The notes below the pieces were generated by a model. It did not search any database and was not told where the DNA came from. It saw only the letters and a program-made list of their open reading frames with translations. This document shows positions 25,100 to 35,869 of a DNA stretch of 64,000 nt, one piece after another. The stretch comes from Buddleja alternifolia. Lineage: Eukaryota; Streptophyta; Magnoliopsida; Lamiales; Scrophulariaceae. A program made the translations under genes and the position numbers. The stretch is from contig CM033394.1 of NCBI GenBank assembly GCA_019426215.1, forward strand, positions 43,026,423 to 43,090,422, given 5' to 3'. The stretch's first letter is position 1. Each line of letters begins with the position of its first letter.

Positions 25100-25900
25100 T
25101 ACATTGATACATATACCGTGCAGAACACAAAAGAAAAAACCTCTTAACTCTTCACCTGTTACATTCAATTTCAATTTAATTAATTGTTAAATCTTAACTT
25201 ATTTCTTAATTTCACATTTAAATGAATATTAATAATATTTTAAAAAAACAAAAAACAAATGCAAGCTAAAGCCTCTTTTGCTTGCAGCTTTAGCTTGCAA
25301 AATGCAAAAACAAAACAGAGTCGCAGGCCTCTGTTTTGACCCCAAATTTCAAAATTGAGGTGCTCAAGTTTAATTACGCTAACCTAATTAAACACCTGCG
25401 TGTATATGTATGTATAGATGCGTGTATGGATCTTGTGTGTATACGTATCGTAGGTGAGTTTGCGAAGATGAAATGAGCGAGTTGACTCAGATCAGAAGTG
25501 AGAGGGTAGAGAGAGAAAGTATTGGACTAGATTTCCGATAATGGTGGAATTTGGGAGAGAGAAAAAGTTGATGTAGGCAAAAATTTCCTTTCTGTATAAT
25601 GCCAAATTGTAGTTGATTGAGGTTAAATATAATATAAAATAAAAAAGAGTAAAGGAACTTTACTTTTGAAGTTTGAACATCCAACCAACTCATAAAGATT
25701 CCCAAAGCTATTAAGCAGATTGAAAGGGATAACCGGGTACCCGAAACCCGAACTTTCGGGTACCCGGACTTTCGGGTACCCGGTTTTTCGGGTACCCGAA
25801 TATCGGGTATCTAATTGGGTAGCAAAAATTGTTACTCGAACCCGAAATACCCGAACCCAAACTACCCGAACCCGAATTACCCACCCGACGCCCACCCCTA
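24869..25900. mobile_element. 1,032-bp non-autonomous hAT-type element
   Basis: It starts TAGGGCTGGGCGTTCGGGT, ends CCCGACGCCCACCCCTA, and is flanked by GTTATTGG on both sides (24861-24868 and 25901-25908), a perfect 8-bp duplication as made by hAT transposases. The sub-terminal 150 bp on each side are packed with CGGGT/ACCCG words, which on the right form palindromes such as CGGGTACCCG. The central part is AT-rich with a (TA)n(CA)n tract (about 25060-25100). No transposase is encoded. Confidence 0.9.
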
Positions 25901-26054
25901 GTTATTGGGGATTTTCCGAAGTACTCAAGATTCTTATATTGAGTTTGTACTTGAATGGCCTATTTTTTGATGAAGATAAAAAAATTATCATAATTATGAT
26001 GGGATTACTTCATATTGATTAAAGTAATGAGTTGTGTCATGTCGTGAACTTGTT

Positions 26055-26509
26055 TGTTAGGAATCAATACACATAAAGAACTTAAAAGTAAAGATAAAAG
26101 TTGAAACGAGACACAAGATTTAACGTAGTTCGGCCAAGACTGCCTACGTCCACGAACTTACACTAGAGGTTTTATTAATCTGATGATGTGATATATTTAT
26201 ACTCATGTAGAGTCTTAGGAATTTTCTAAGCAAATTAAGAAACATATTCTATCTCAAACAAGTCCCAAAAAACCAAAATATCCGATTTCTTGCCGCCAAG
26301 AAAACACCCAACGGTGCTGAACACCGCAGCGTTCAGGCTGGGACACCGCGGCGTTCACTGAAATTAGTCCCTGTCTCGGACGCCGCCACGTTCCGTCAAA
26401 ACACCGTAACACGGCGACGTTGCTTCCAGTGGCCCATGGTCCGTTTTTCTGCTTGTTTCCTTCGAGCTTTGACTCCGATCCAGTCCCAATCAGTCTACAT
26501 ACCCCATCA
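26055..26509. mobile_element. Solo LTR, 455 bp
   Basis: The segment starts TGTTAGGAATC and ends CCCCATCA, and TTGTT flanks both sides (26050-26054 and 26510-26514). It contains ACGTAGTTCGGCCAAGACTG followed by CCTACGTCCACG, a sequence type I have met in many plant LTRs, and a GC-rich block around 26300-26420. No PBS, PPT or internal region adjoins it. Orientation and lineage (likely copia) are not resolved. Confidence 0.75.
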
Positions 26510-26825
26510 TTGTTAATTTGTTATATGAGATGTTTGTGGTAAAATAGCACATCGGGTGTACATGAGAACGCAAACTATTTAACATGACTGAAACTTAATG
26601 TGATTTGTTGAAGATGCAAGGCATTTGGTCTTATTCAACAAGATGTAATATAAAGCCCAACTATGTGAAGTCCATCATGCCCACAATTTGGCCCGTTCAA
26701 CTATTTGGGGCCAACATGAAGATCTCTGTTCTTAAGCTTTGAAAAGCAGATTTCTGTTCTGCAAAATTGCCTAATTGTTAGGGAATGTAATTCTAGTTGC
26801 TAGAGTTTTATATCTCTTCTTAAAA

Positions 26826-27527
26826 GGAAAAATTCAAAATCGTCCATGAAGTTTTCACGAATTGTCAAAATTATCCCGAGATTTATATTTTGTCAATGTT
26901 ATCCTTTTGGCCAAATTTAATTAACATTTTCTTGCCTGCATAAGAGATGTGATACATCTAACATTAATTTTCATAATGTTGACAATATTTGAAGACAAAA
27001 AATTAATCAATTGTACTGATAAAATATTACAATATAAAGTGTACCATTACTTAATATACTATTAAAAAGCACATACATTAGTGAGGTTGACATATTTATC
27101 TATATGGTTAAGTTTCAAAATAGAAAGTAAAATTATGTTTATGTTAATTGTACTACGATTGTATCAACGAATATAATGTATTTATTGGGACTTATGATAT
27201 GTGAAGGAAAAAATAGAAATTAGATTATATGATTGAAGAAAAAATAAAATTGAAAAAGAGATGTTAAAGATGAGGAAATATATAATAGAACAATCATATT
27301 TTTAAAGAGTTGATTTTTTCAATTCATTAAAAATGTGAGGGAAAAGAAAAGGTAGTCGCATCAAGTAATCTTATATAATGTCATTTTATAATTTTTCTAA
27401 AACATATATTTATTTGTTGGAATTTGTTAATAATATTTGGCGAAAAAGACAACATTAACAAATTAAAAATTTCAAGAATGATTTTGAGAATTTGTTGAAA
27501 CCTCAGGGATGATTTTGAATTCGCCCC
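26826..27527. mobile_element. 702-bp MULE-type MITE
   Basis: The inverted termini share AATTCAAAATC(G/A)TCC, and TTCTTAAAA is repeated exactly on both sides (26817-26825 and 27528-27536), a 9-bp target duplication typical of Mutator-like elements. The interior is AT-rich without coding potential. Confidence 0.85.
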
Positions 27528-27539
27528 TTCTTAAAAGTT

Positions 27540-28150
27540 CTAGTATTGTTGTGTAGAGCTTATTTTTTCCCTTTGTATTTCTTGTTCTTGTTTCTATGTT
27601 TTTTGTTTGCAAGATTCGTTATATTTTTCAATAAAATGTTGTCTTTCATTTTTTTAACATGATTTAATTTTTCCGCACGCCTTCAATAATTACAAGGGAT
27701 GTGAACGGATGGGGGTTAGGGGCCAACAGTAGAGCTGTAGAGGTGTGCATTAGTTCAAATCGACTGAACCTAATGATTTCAAAGAAATTAAGATAAAAAT
27801 TAAAGTGAACCGTAACTCTGCGATTCGATTAAAATTCAAATTAAGTATGATATTTAGTGAATCAAAATTCCAAAAAAAACTGTCAAAACTACAATTATAT
27901 TTAGATTGTATCACTTAAACCCGAGTTATTACGAATATTAATTATTTTAGTAAATAAAATTAAGTGTTCTTACACAAATAAATAATTCAGTTTTCGATTC
28001 AATTCGATATGATTGGTTGATAGATAAAATAAAAATCAAATAATTCTTTTAACATATCTTTGCTTATATCGAGGGATATTTGATAGTGATTAATACGCCT
28101 ACACGGAAACCCTTGGACTCGGGACGTTCTATTGGTCTCGGCCCAGCTCG
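27540..28150. other. Intergenic DNA, no gene seen
   Basis: Nothing recognisable beyond AT-rich sequence. A GAATC/CAATTCGAT-rich patch (27760-28020) may be an eroded hAT-type repeat. Confidence 0.45.
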
Positions 28151-28152
28151 AC

Positions 28153-28221
28153 CGTTGGATCCCCAACTAGGGGGGGTCATTTAGCAATTTAACCCCCCCC
28201 CCCCTAGTTGGGGATCCAACG
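28153..28221. repeat. Perfect foldback (hairpin) with C/G-rich tip
   Basis: CGTTGGATCCCCAACTAGGG extended by more G (28153-28176) is repeated as its exact reverse complement ending CCTAGTTGGGGATCCAACG (28198-28221). About 20 bp plus extra C residues separate the arms. It is probably the core of a small foldback element, since the surrounding bases (CCCTTGGACTCGG) also recur inverted or direct around it. Confidence 0.8.
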
Positions 28222-28589
28222 ACTGAGAATAGAAGTTTCCCTTGGACTCGGCTTTCATTAAGATTAACAACAAAGTGATTTTTCAGGATTTGACAGCAAT
28301 GAGAGGGAAAACACTTCTATACACCCGATTTTGGGCCCCACCTGTGCACCTTGTGGCTGTGATTAATCTACATCACTTATTTTGTTTTTTTGAGTTAAAA
28401 AAATAAATGATGTGAATTAATCACATCCACAAGGTCCATAGGTGGGGCCCAATACCGGGGTTTATACAAGAATTTTCCCAATGAGAGCATGTTTATTGAG
28501 TGAGACCAGCTTCGGAACTTGGCATTTGATGCAAACGAAATTGAGTGGTTCTTGAAAACGATTGTTTGACATCACTCCAAATATTCAAG
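28222..28589. other. Short intergenic spacer with inverted GTGGGGCCC blocks
   Basis: About 28325-28350 (GGGCCCCACCTGTGCACCTT) and about 28430-28460 (AAGGTCCATAGGTGGGGCCC) are inverted copies around TGATTAATCTACATCA and its complement, so a MITE of about 150 bp is likely. No gene. Confidence 0.5.
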
Positions 28590-28599
28590 CCAAAGAATC

Positions 28600-29690
28600 G
28601 GGAAAAGTAAATTAATAATATATAAAAAAAAGAAAAATCAGAAAATATTGAAAAAATGGCCCCAATCAGATAGTAGTACATTACGACATAGAGTATGTCG
28701 TCTCTTGGCATTGTTTTTTTTTTTTTTTTAAATTAAGTGAGAGACGACATAGTATATGTCGTCTCTCACTTATTATTATTATTATTTTTTGTAATTTCAG
28801 GCTGCAACTTTGCAGCCTTTGTCGGCTGCAAAGTTGCAGCCTTTAAAGCTGCAAAGTTTTTTTTTTTTGGTTTTCGTTTTACCTTCCCCCTCCCTCCCCA
28901 TTTGCTTTCATTTACACAAAATTTTCCCCTCTCTTTCTCTTTCTCTTCTTCCATCAGTTTTTACAAAGTTTTTTTCTTCATTTTGAAAACGAAATTTCTC
29001 CATCATCAACCAAAAAATCAAGGTGAATTTTTTTTTTCATTCATTTATACTTTTAAATTTGTTATATGTAAAATTTGTATATTGCCTTTTTTATTATAAT
29101 GGTATTGTAATTTAGGGTTGAAAATTTGAATTTGTAGTGATAAATTCGATTTGTTAGCTATAATTTTTGAATTAATTGGTATAATTCTTGAATATATTGG
29201 TATAATTTTTGAATTAATAGGTTATTTTATTTTATTTTTAGGTTTAATTTTGACTTTTAGGCATAATGTCAATTTTTAGTGTTATATTTGAATTATTTGG
29301 TATAATGTTGGAATTTGTTGGTATAATTTTTGAATTAATAGGTTGATTTTTTTATTTTTAGGTTCAATTTTGACTTTTAGGTGTAATGTCAATTTCTAGT
29401 GTTATTTTTGAATTATTTGGTATAATGTTGGAATTGGTTGGTATAATTTTCTAAATGTTCGGTATAATTTGAATTTGTAGTGTTTAATTTTGAATTGTTA
29501 GGTTTGATTTCGAGTTGTTAGGTTTATTTTAGAATTGTTTGGTTTAAGTTGGAATTAATGGGCTTAATTTTGAGTAGTTAGATTTATTTTTTTGAATAGA
29601 TTGGTATATTTTGCAATTGTTTGGTATAATGTTCGAATTGGATGGAAGAGTTTTGTAAACGTTCGAATTAATAGGTTTAATTTGGAGTAG
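28600..29690 (+). repeat. MULE left terminal inverted repeat
   Basis: It matches the reverse complement of 35870-37220, including CCAATCARATARTAGTAC, the GACGACAT palindromes and the long series of GGTATAAT / TTTGAATT / GTTAGGTTT words. Two GACGACAT...ATGTCGTC hairpins lie at 28681-28706 and 28737-28769, and GGCTGCAA...TTGCAGCC palindromes at about 28799-28842. The inner boundary is approximate because the inner part is a degenerate short repeat array. Confidence 0.88.
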
Positions 29691-29854
29691 TTAGGTGTAG
29701 ATTCAATTAGTCGTTTAAATTAGTATGTTAAAATTCGATTTTTTAAAATAAAATTAATTTTTTTCTATATAATTTGTAGGTATAATTTTATTTTTTGACT
29801 ATAATTTTAAATTTAGTGTTTATTTATGGTTTGAATTTTGATATTATATAGAAA

Positions 29855-32800
29855 ATGTCAAGGGCGAACACAGTTGATGTTTTAGTATACACAGATGGTC
29901 AAATTATTGAAGACTCAAATTCAGTTAGATATAGCACTCGTCCAAGCACTAACATGAGGATACGTCGTACAATCACATACGCTGAATTGTTGGAGAAGTT
30001 ATATGCGAGAACAAGAACTGATCAGAATCATTTTTCATTAAAAGTAATTATAAAGTTTGAATTTGAAAAGAGAAATGTGATGAGGGAGAGCACAATGGAG
30101 ATCAAAGATGATGAGACTTTAGGGATTTTCTTGGATCCTAACATTGTTCAGGACACGATCGAGCTTTATATCGAGAAAGAACCAATCCAACATTAGGGTG
30201 AAGATAACTCGTTGTTAACCCAAGTGACGCCGTTAATGCTACCTCAATTCATGTCGTATTTCACACAGCCCACAGTTCCCGATTTGAATACGCAGTCACA
30301 ATCCCAATTGATGCCGTATTTTACTCAGGTCACAGTACCAGATTTAAATACGCAGACGCAATCAAATGTGTTGGGAACTCGTGAGTATCACGATTTTTTT
30401 TCAAGTGGTTTGGGGAGTTCTACAATTCACGATGTGCATCAAGGTAGTTTATTCTTATTTTTACATTGTGCAGTTTATTTTTAAATTTCATTTTTGTGTA
30501 GATAATTTTCTTTTCTTCGCGGGATTGTAAAATAAGTTGACCTTTTGTGATTTGCATTTTTAGGTGCTTCTACAACGGGTCATTTGTTTGGGCGTTTTCA
30601 AAATGTACAAAATTCCCTTTTTATTCATGACGTGCAAGTAGGTATTATGAATCTTCTAATAAGTTTCTTCAATTGTTGTATTCGTTTTAGTCATTACTTG
30701 TCATTCTTGTTTTTACATACTATCATCATATTTATTTTTAATTGTAGGTCCGTCCATGCAAAATTCCCCTTTGGAAAATTCTCGTTTGAGGAATTTTGTA
30801 ATTCCTGACGTGGGAGCAGGTAATTATGAATTTTCTAATAAATTTCATAATTGTTGTATTCCTTTTGATTCATGACTTGTTATTCTTATTTTTTTATACC
30901 GGCATCATATTTATCTTTAATTGCAGGCCCGTCTAGACGAAGCCGTCATGACTTTGAGCATCCCAATTTTGGGTCTAGTGATTTTGCAAACGTTTAGAAT
31001 GATGATATAGGGAGTGACAATCAAAGTGATACTGACTGTTCGATCCATCATCTTTCAGACTGCGAGTTGGAAGAAAACTTGGACAATGCAATGATGGATG
31101 AGGATGAAGATGCTGAGACTAATGTACCGATGAATGAAGATGTCCCTCCCACAAGTCACGAAGAAAGACTTCATGAAGTGATCCCATTCTATTCCACCAC
31201 ATACCCAGAAGTAGAAGGAGATTCACTACATCGAGAAGTTCAGGTTTGAGCCGGAGAATAATTTATGATCATGCAAAAGGTAATCTTCGTTTGGGCCAAG
31301 TTTTTGACAACAAACTCAGCTTGCAAGCAGCGGTAAAAGACTACCACGTGCAACATGCACGGCGCGAGTTTAAGGTGACAATTAGTAATTCTACGGTGTA
31401 TGCTGTAGAATGCAAAAATGGATGCCATTTTAAACTGCGGGGAAGTTTAAAGAAGAGTACTAATTTTTGGAAAATTACAAGGTATGAAGGGTCACACGAA
31501 TGTTTCTTCGAAGATTGTTCAAAGAATCACTTTAACTTGGACATAAACATGATCGCAAATGAAATTTTATCAGAAGTTAGGAAGGATCCTTCGTATAAGG
31601 TCGGTCTAATTAGGCTAACGGTGTCGAAAAAATGGAAATTTGATATTTCATATGGGAAGGCTTGGTACAGTTTGCGACGTGCAAATGAGATTATATACGG
31701 GACGTGGGAGGATTCTGTTACAAGGTTGCCTAAATTTTTGGGAGCAATCGAGAAGTGGAATCCGGGGACGGTTGTTGAATGGCGGCACAAAATATCAGAT
31801 CAAAATCCAAAAATGCTGAAATTTATGTTTTGGGCGTTCAAGCCATGTATAGATGGATTTCGACATTGTCGAAGAGTCATATGTGTTGACGAGACTCATT
31901 TGTACGCACAACACAAGGCTAACTTGTTATGCACATCAACTCTGGATGTAAATCAGAATATTTTGCCTCTAACATTTGCTATCGTTGATAATGAGTCGAA
32001 CGAGTCTTGGTTATGGTTTCTGCAATTGATTTGCAAACATTTCCTGATGCCAGATGAAGGTGTTTGCCTTATTTCCAATCGTCATAAGGGCTTATTAAAT
32101 GCCACTCGACTTATGCCCGCATTTTCCCCGCCCCTGGGAGCTCATAGATATTGCCTGCGACATGTGAGTTCAAACTTCAATGCTCAATTCAAAAGTAAAG
32201 CTATGAAGGAACTCTATTATGCGGCGGGTATGGCACATAACGTTCGAAAGTTTGACCAAGCAATGGAACTCATTGGTAATAAGGATCCACTTGCGTTGAA
32301 TTATTTGAAAGCTATCACGCAAGAAAAGTGGACACTGGCATATGATGGAGGGATGTGCAAAGGCATTATGACGACGAACATGGGAGAAAGCTTAAACAAT
32401 GTGTTGAAAGGTACGAGACATCTTCCACCCGCATCAATTGTGGAGTGCACATTTCATCGTATTGTCGAATATTTTGCTGATCGAGTGCGAATGTCTTTGG
32501 TAATGAGGACACAACCTTTCACGACATATGCACTTAAAATGTTTAATGAGTGGGCCAAAAAATCTCAAAATCACAGGGCAGAAGTTTATTCTTGGTTGCA
32601 TTACACGGGTGCCGTTAAAATGCCCCGACAGATAAGGTCCGGTAATCATCATTACGCTGTCGACATCAAAGCTAAATATTGCTCTTGTGCAAAATGGAGT
32701 CTTCATCGAATTCCGTGCTCACATGCAATGAAATTATGTACAGAAATAGGGATTAGGCCGACTGAGTATGTTGAAAAATATTACCTGAGCTCCGAATATT

Positions 32801-32970
32801 TGAAAACATATCAAGGGAGGTTCTATCCATTGCTTGAATCACATTATTGGGATACTCCCAATTTTGAGTTGGTCCATGACCCTAATTTGAGGAAGGCGCC
32901 TATTGTGGGCCGGCAACGGAGCACTCGGATTCCCAACGAGATGGATTGGCTCGACTTAGATTCAGACTAG
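29855..32970 (+). pseudogene. MULE transposase gene, inactivated
   Basis: The first exon (ATG at 29855) gives about 113 residues and then meets an in-frame TAG at 30194; the same frame reopens to 30443. Small exons follow at about 30564-30645, 30747-30821 and from 30926, with GT...AG borders. The main body (31246-32970, 574 codons) has a WRKY-GCM1-like zinc finger (CKNGC...HEC), a MULE transposase domain starting at CVDETHL (first catalytic Asp, residue 215 of this ORF), and a C-terminal SWIM finger (CSC...IPCSH). The second catalytic Asp, expected in SDRHKG, is Asn (SNRHKG, codon 32077-32079, residue 278). The upstream acidic exon ends out of frame with the main body at about 31246, so a frameshift is likely. 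Three independent lesions imply no active transposase. Confidence 0.9.
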
Positions 32971-33387
32971 TATTTGTGTAAAGCAAACGTGCCCCCCCCT
33001 GCCCCGTGCTGATTTGTGTAAAAAAAAATTTTTTTCCCATTTTCTGGCTCGTATTTGGCCTATTTCTGTGCGTTTTTTGGCTACGAGCTGAACATAAAAC
33101 TTGTAGGTGATGTTATTAACTTTGTGAAACCATAAGATTTGGCTCAGACTAAAAAACTAAATAATTTTTTTTTTATTTTCTGGCTCAGACTAAAAAACTA
33201 TTTATGAATTTTTTTTTGACAATGAACTATTTATGAAAATTAGTCAAAAATTAAAAACAATTCATTGAAATAACTAGATTCCTGTCAATGTTCGTATTAA
33301 TTTCGTAATTTTTTGGCTTCAAATAGAACATTTATGTCATCGATCCTATTACATTATTAACACCACAAAAAATATAAATACACAAAA
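32971..33387. other. Spacer between the two convergent MULE genes
   Basis: This short AT-rich interval holds the 3' ends of both genes. No coding region or distinct repeat was seen. Confidence 0.5.
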
Positions 33388-35669
33388 CTATCTATGTGCC
33401 CGATAACCACGATGTCCCCCTGTCCCACAATCTGGGGACCGCCTTGTCCTCGTAGACCTTCTCCTATTTGCTTCTTCCTTAACATCATTGTACTGAACTG
33501 GTGATACATTAAATTGTACAGGATGCGGAGGTGGCATTCTATGATGTTGCGGTGCATCACTCGAGTGGTCTATGCCGAGATCAGAAAAATTCCACGTTGG
33601 CGTACTGTAACCTTGTCCTTGATCATGCTGCGGTGGTTGGGGCACTGTGGGAATGTAAACGTCATTAGGGTTGGGACGAGGTTGAGCCGAGCTCGATCCT
33701 CCGGCGTCGAAGTGACCATGATAAGCCGAGCTTGATCCTCCAGCATCGAAGTGACCATGATAAGCCGAGCTCGGACCCGGATGTTCCTCCTCTACACTGC
33801 CACTACATGCGACCATATCCCGGATGTTCCTCATTCTAGATCGCACTTCCCTAATTGCCGTGGGATCACTAGTTTGGGAAATTTGTTCCATTACAGTTTG
33901 CGCCTCTTGAATTTGTTGGTACTGAAAACATAAAATAAGGAATAGTAGCAACGAAAAAATTATCCTAATTAAATAGCATTAAAATAAGAATCAATGGAAT
34001 ACAATATCAAATACTAACCACATCATGCAATAGAGGGGCTGACCCAGCCTGGTGTCCCGCACCACTCTTAGTCAATCGGAGTGAAATGTAATGACGAGTG
34101 ATTCCGTCATACCACTCTTCGTATCCTTCGTCTGTCTGGTCTCCCCCATCCTCAATATAGTATCCAGTCACAACATACGATTGGCGATCATTCCACATTG
34201 CAATTTCCCGAGCGTGTCTAGCTACCCAATTAACGGTGGACCTACCCTTTCGGCTGACCCTCTGAACACGTCCAGGTGTGCGAGGAATAAATTGGCGTAT
34301 TCCGAACTGTCGAAGAACACGCTCAGGACGATGATTCTCTACGATGGCAAAGAATATCATTGGAACTGATGCTCGCCAAACGTTATCATTCAAACATTGA
34401 GGTGGCAACTCGGCAATGTCTGCATCATTGAAATTGTACGGTGTCCAGACAAATTGAAATACGAAAAATATTAATTTACAATATATTAGTAGGAGATAGA
34501 TATAACTTCATAATAATTTTTTTTAAAAAAATTCCCGACTAACATGTCCATCCGCCATCTGGTCTAGACCATCTCTAATTGCCCGGACGTTGTGACTGAC
34601 TGAAGCAGTATTTGTAGTAGGCCGATACCACCTTCAAACAACAATCATTGAAAATAATTAAAAAAAATTGAACGTTTCTTAATTAAACAAAATATTCAAA
34701 TGGTAAATTACCGTGAAGCATAAGGTTTTCGGGCAATGCCATTCACGTCAACTCCCGCCATCATTCTAGGTACTCGATCAGGCCTTACAATCAAAATTCT
34801 ACTCCACGCCCATATCTGTTAAAGGAGAAATATATTAATTGAATAATCATGAATTATTTTATCAGAAATAATAACATCTAAATAATAATTTTTCTCACTT
34901 GTAATAATGGCATGAAACCTGCAACGTCATTTCTTTTTACTCGGGAAGCATTCGACAATTCTCAGTACAAATGAGCCAATACAGCACTCCCCCAACTGTA
35001 TGTTCGTGCTAAGTTGATATCTTCAAACAAACTCAACCACACTACAGGAATAACATCTCCTGTGGTGTCGGCACACATCACACTCCCGAGCAACAAAAGG
35101 GCCCAACAACGGGCTACCTGATCAACTACAAATTCTTCAGATTCATCATTTATTTGTTGAGGCTGACTCAGAACATGGGTAACAAGTTGTTTAACAGGTA
35201 TTCTATGACTGTACCTGAAATCTGTAGGCAATAAGTACTGTCCTAATTGTCCAAATACATAGAAGGCGTATTCTTCATCTGCTTCGAAGTGCCGATGTGC
35301 AACTACAGCTCTATCATCAACTGGTAGACCATATAAAATAGCAATATCTTGGAGAGTTATCGTAGCCTCTCCGGTCCTAAAATGAAAAGTGTTCGTCTCT
35401 GGGCGCCATCTCTCAATTAGGGCCTTGACAAGGCCCAGGTCGTTTCTAAACTGAGGTAACTGGTATACCCTATAAAACCCCATCTCATCAAGCTTTACCT
35501 TGACGCGGTTATGCAAATGAGATTCATAGGCAATTGGAAAATATGCAGAGTCAGCTCGCCGAACACGATAAGTGAAGTCTGGATGATCAGCAACTGCCTC
35601 AGATACATGATTGTCCTGATCATACAGTACGCTCCCATCAACCGGGCCATATACATTACGCTCAGCCAT
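33388..35669 (-). pseudogene. Plant mobile domain (PMD, MAIN-like) passenger gene of the MULE
   Basis: The minus-strand exons are 35669-34899, 34815-34712, 34631-34544, 34453-34019 and 33921-33388. Exon 1 starts MAERNVYGPVDG and gives the core of the plant mobile domain (FHFRTGEATITLQDIAILYG, then LPTDFRYSH), the fold of MAIN/MAIL1 proteins that is also carried by plant transposons. Later exons give FVWTPYNFNDADI, VENHRPERVLRQFGIRQ and a proline-rich tail with a duplicated SSAYHGHFDAGGS block, ending RAHR. Two lesions are visible: an in-frame TGA at 34964-34962, where relatives have Arg (CGA), and loss of the AG acceptor before exon 4 (CAA at 34456-34454). The reading frame otherwise fits across all junctions. 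The function in transposition is unknown; host MAIN proteins act in the nucleus in transposon silencing and genome stability. Confidence 0.85.
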
Positions 35670-35869
35670 CCTGTATTTACATATCCACATCAATGTTAAT
35701 TTATATTCTACGATATAAATTACACTTAATATTTAGTACATTAAATTGTATCTATTAATTCGAAATTAAACCCACTAATTACAAATAATACCTAATCAAT
35801 AAAGATTATACATACAAATTAAAATTTAGAGATTATACCTAAGATTTCGAAAAATATACCTAACAACTC

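Noticed and set aside
28737..29099. 120-codon plus-strand frame at the MULE left end
   Set aside because: It lies in the terminal inverted repeat, is Phe/Ser-rich low-complexity, and its mirror at the right end is broken.
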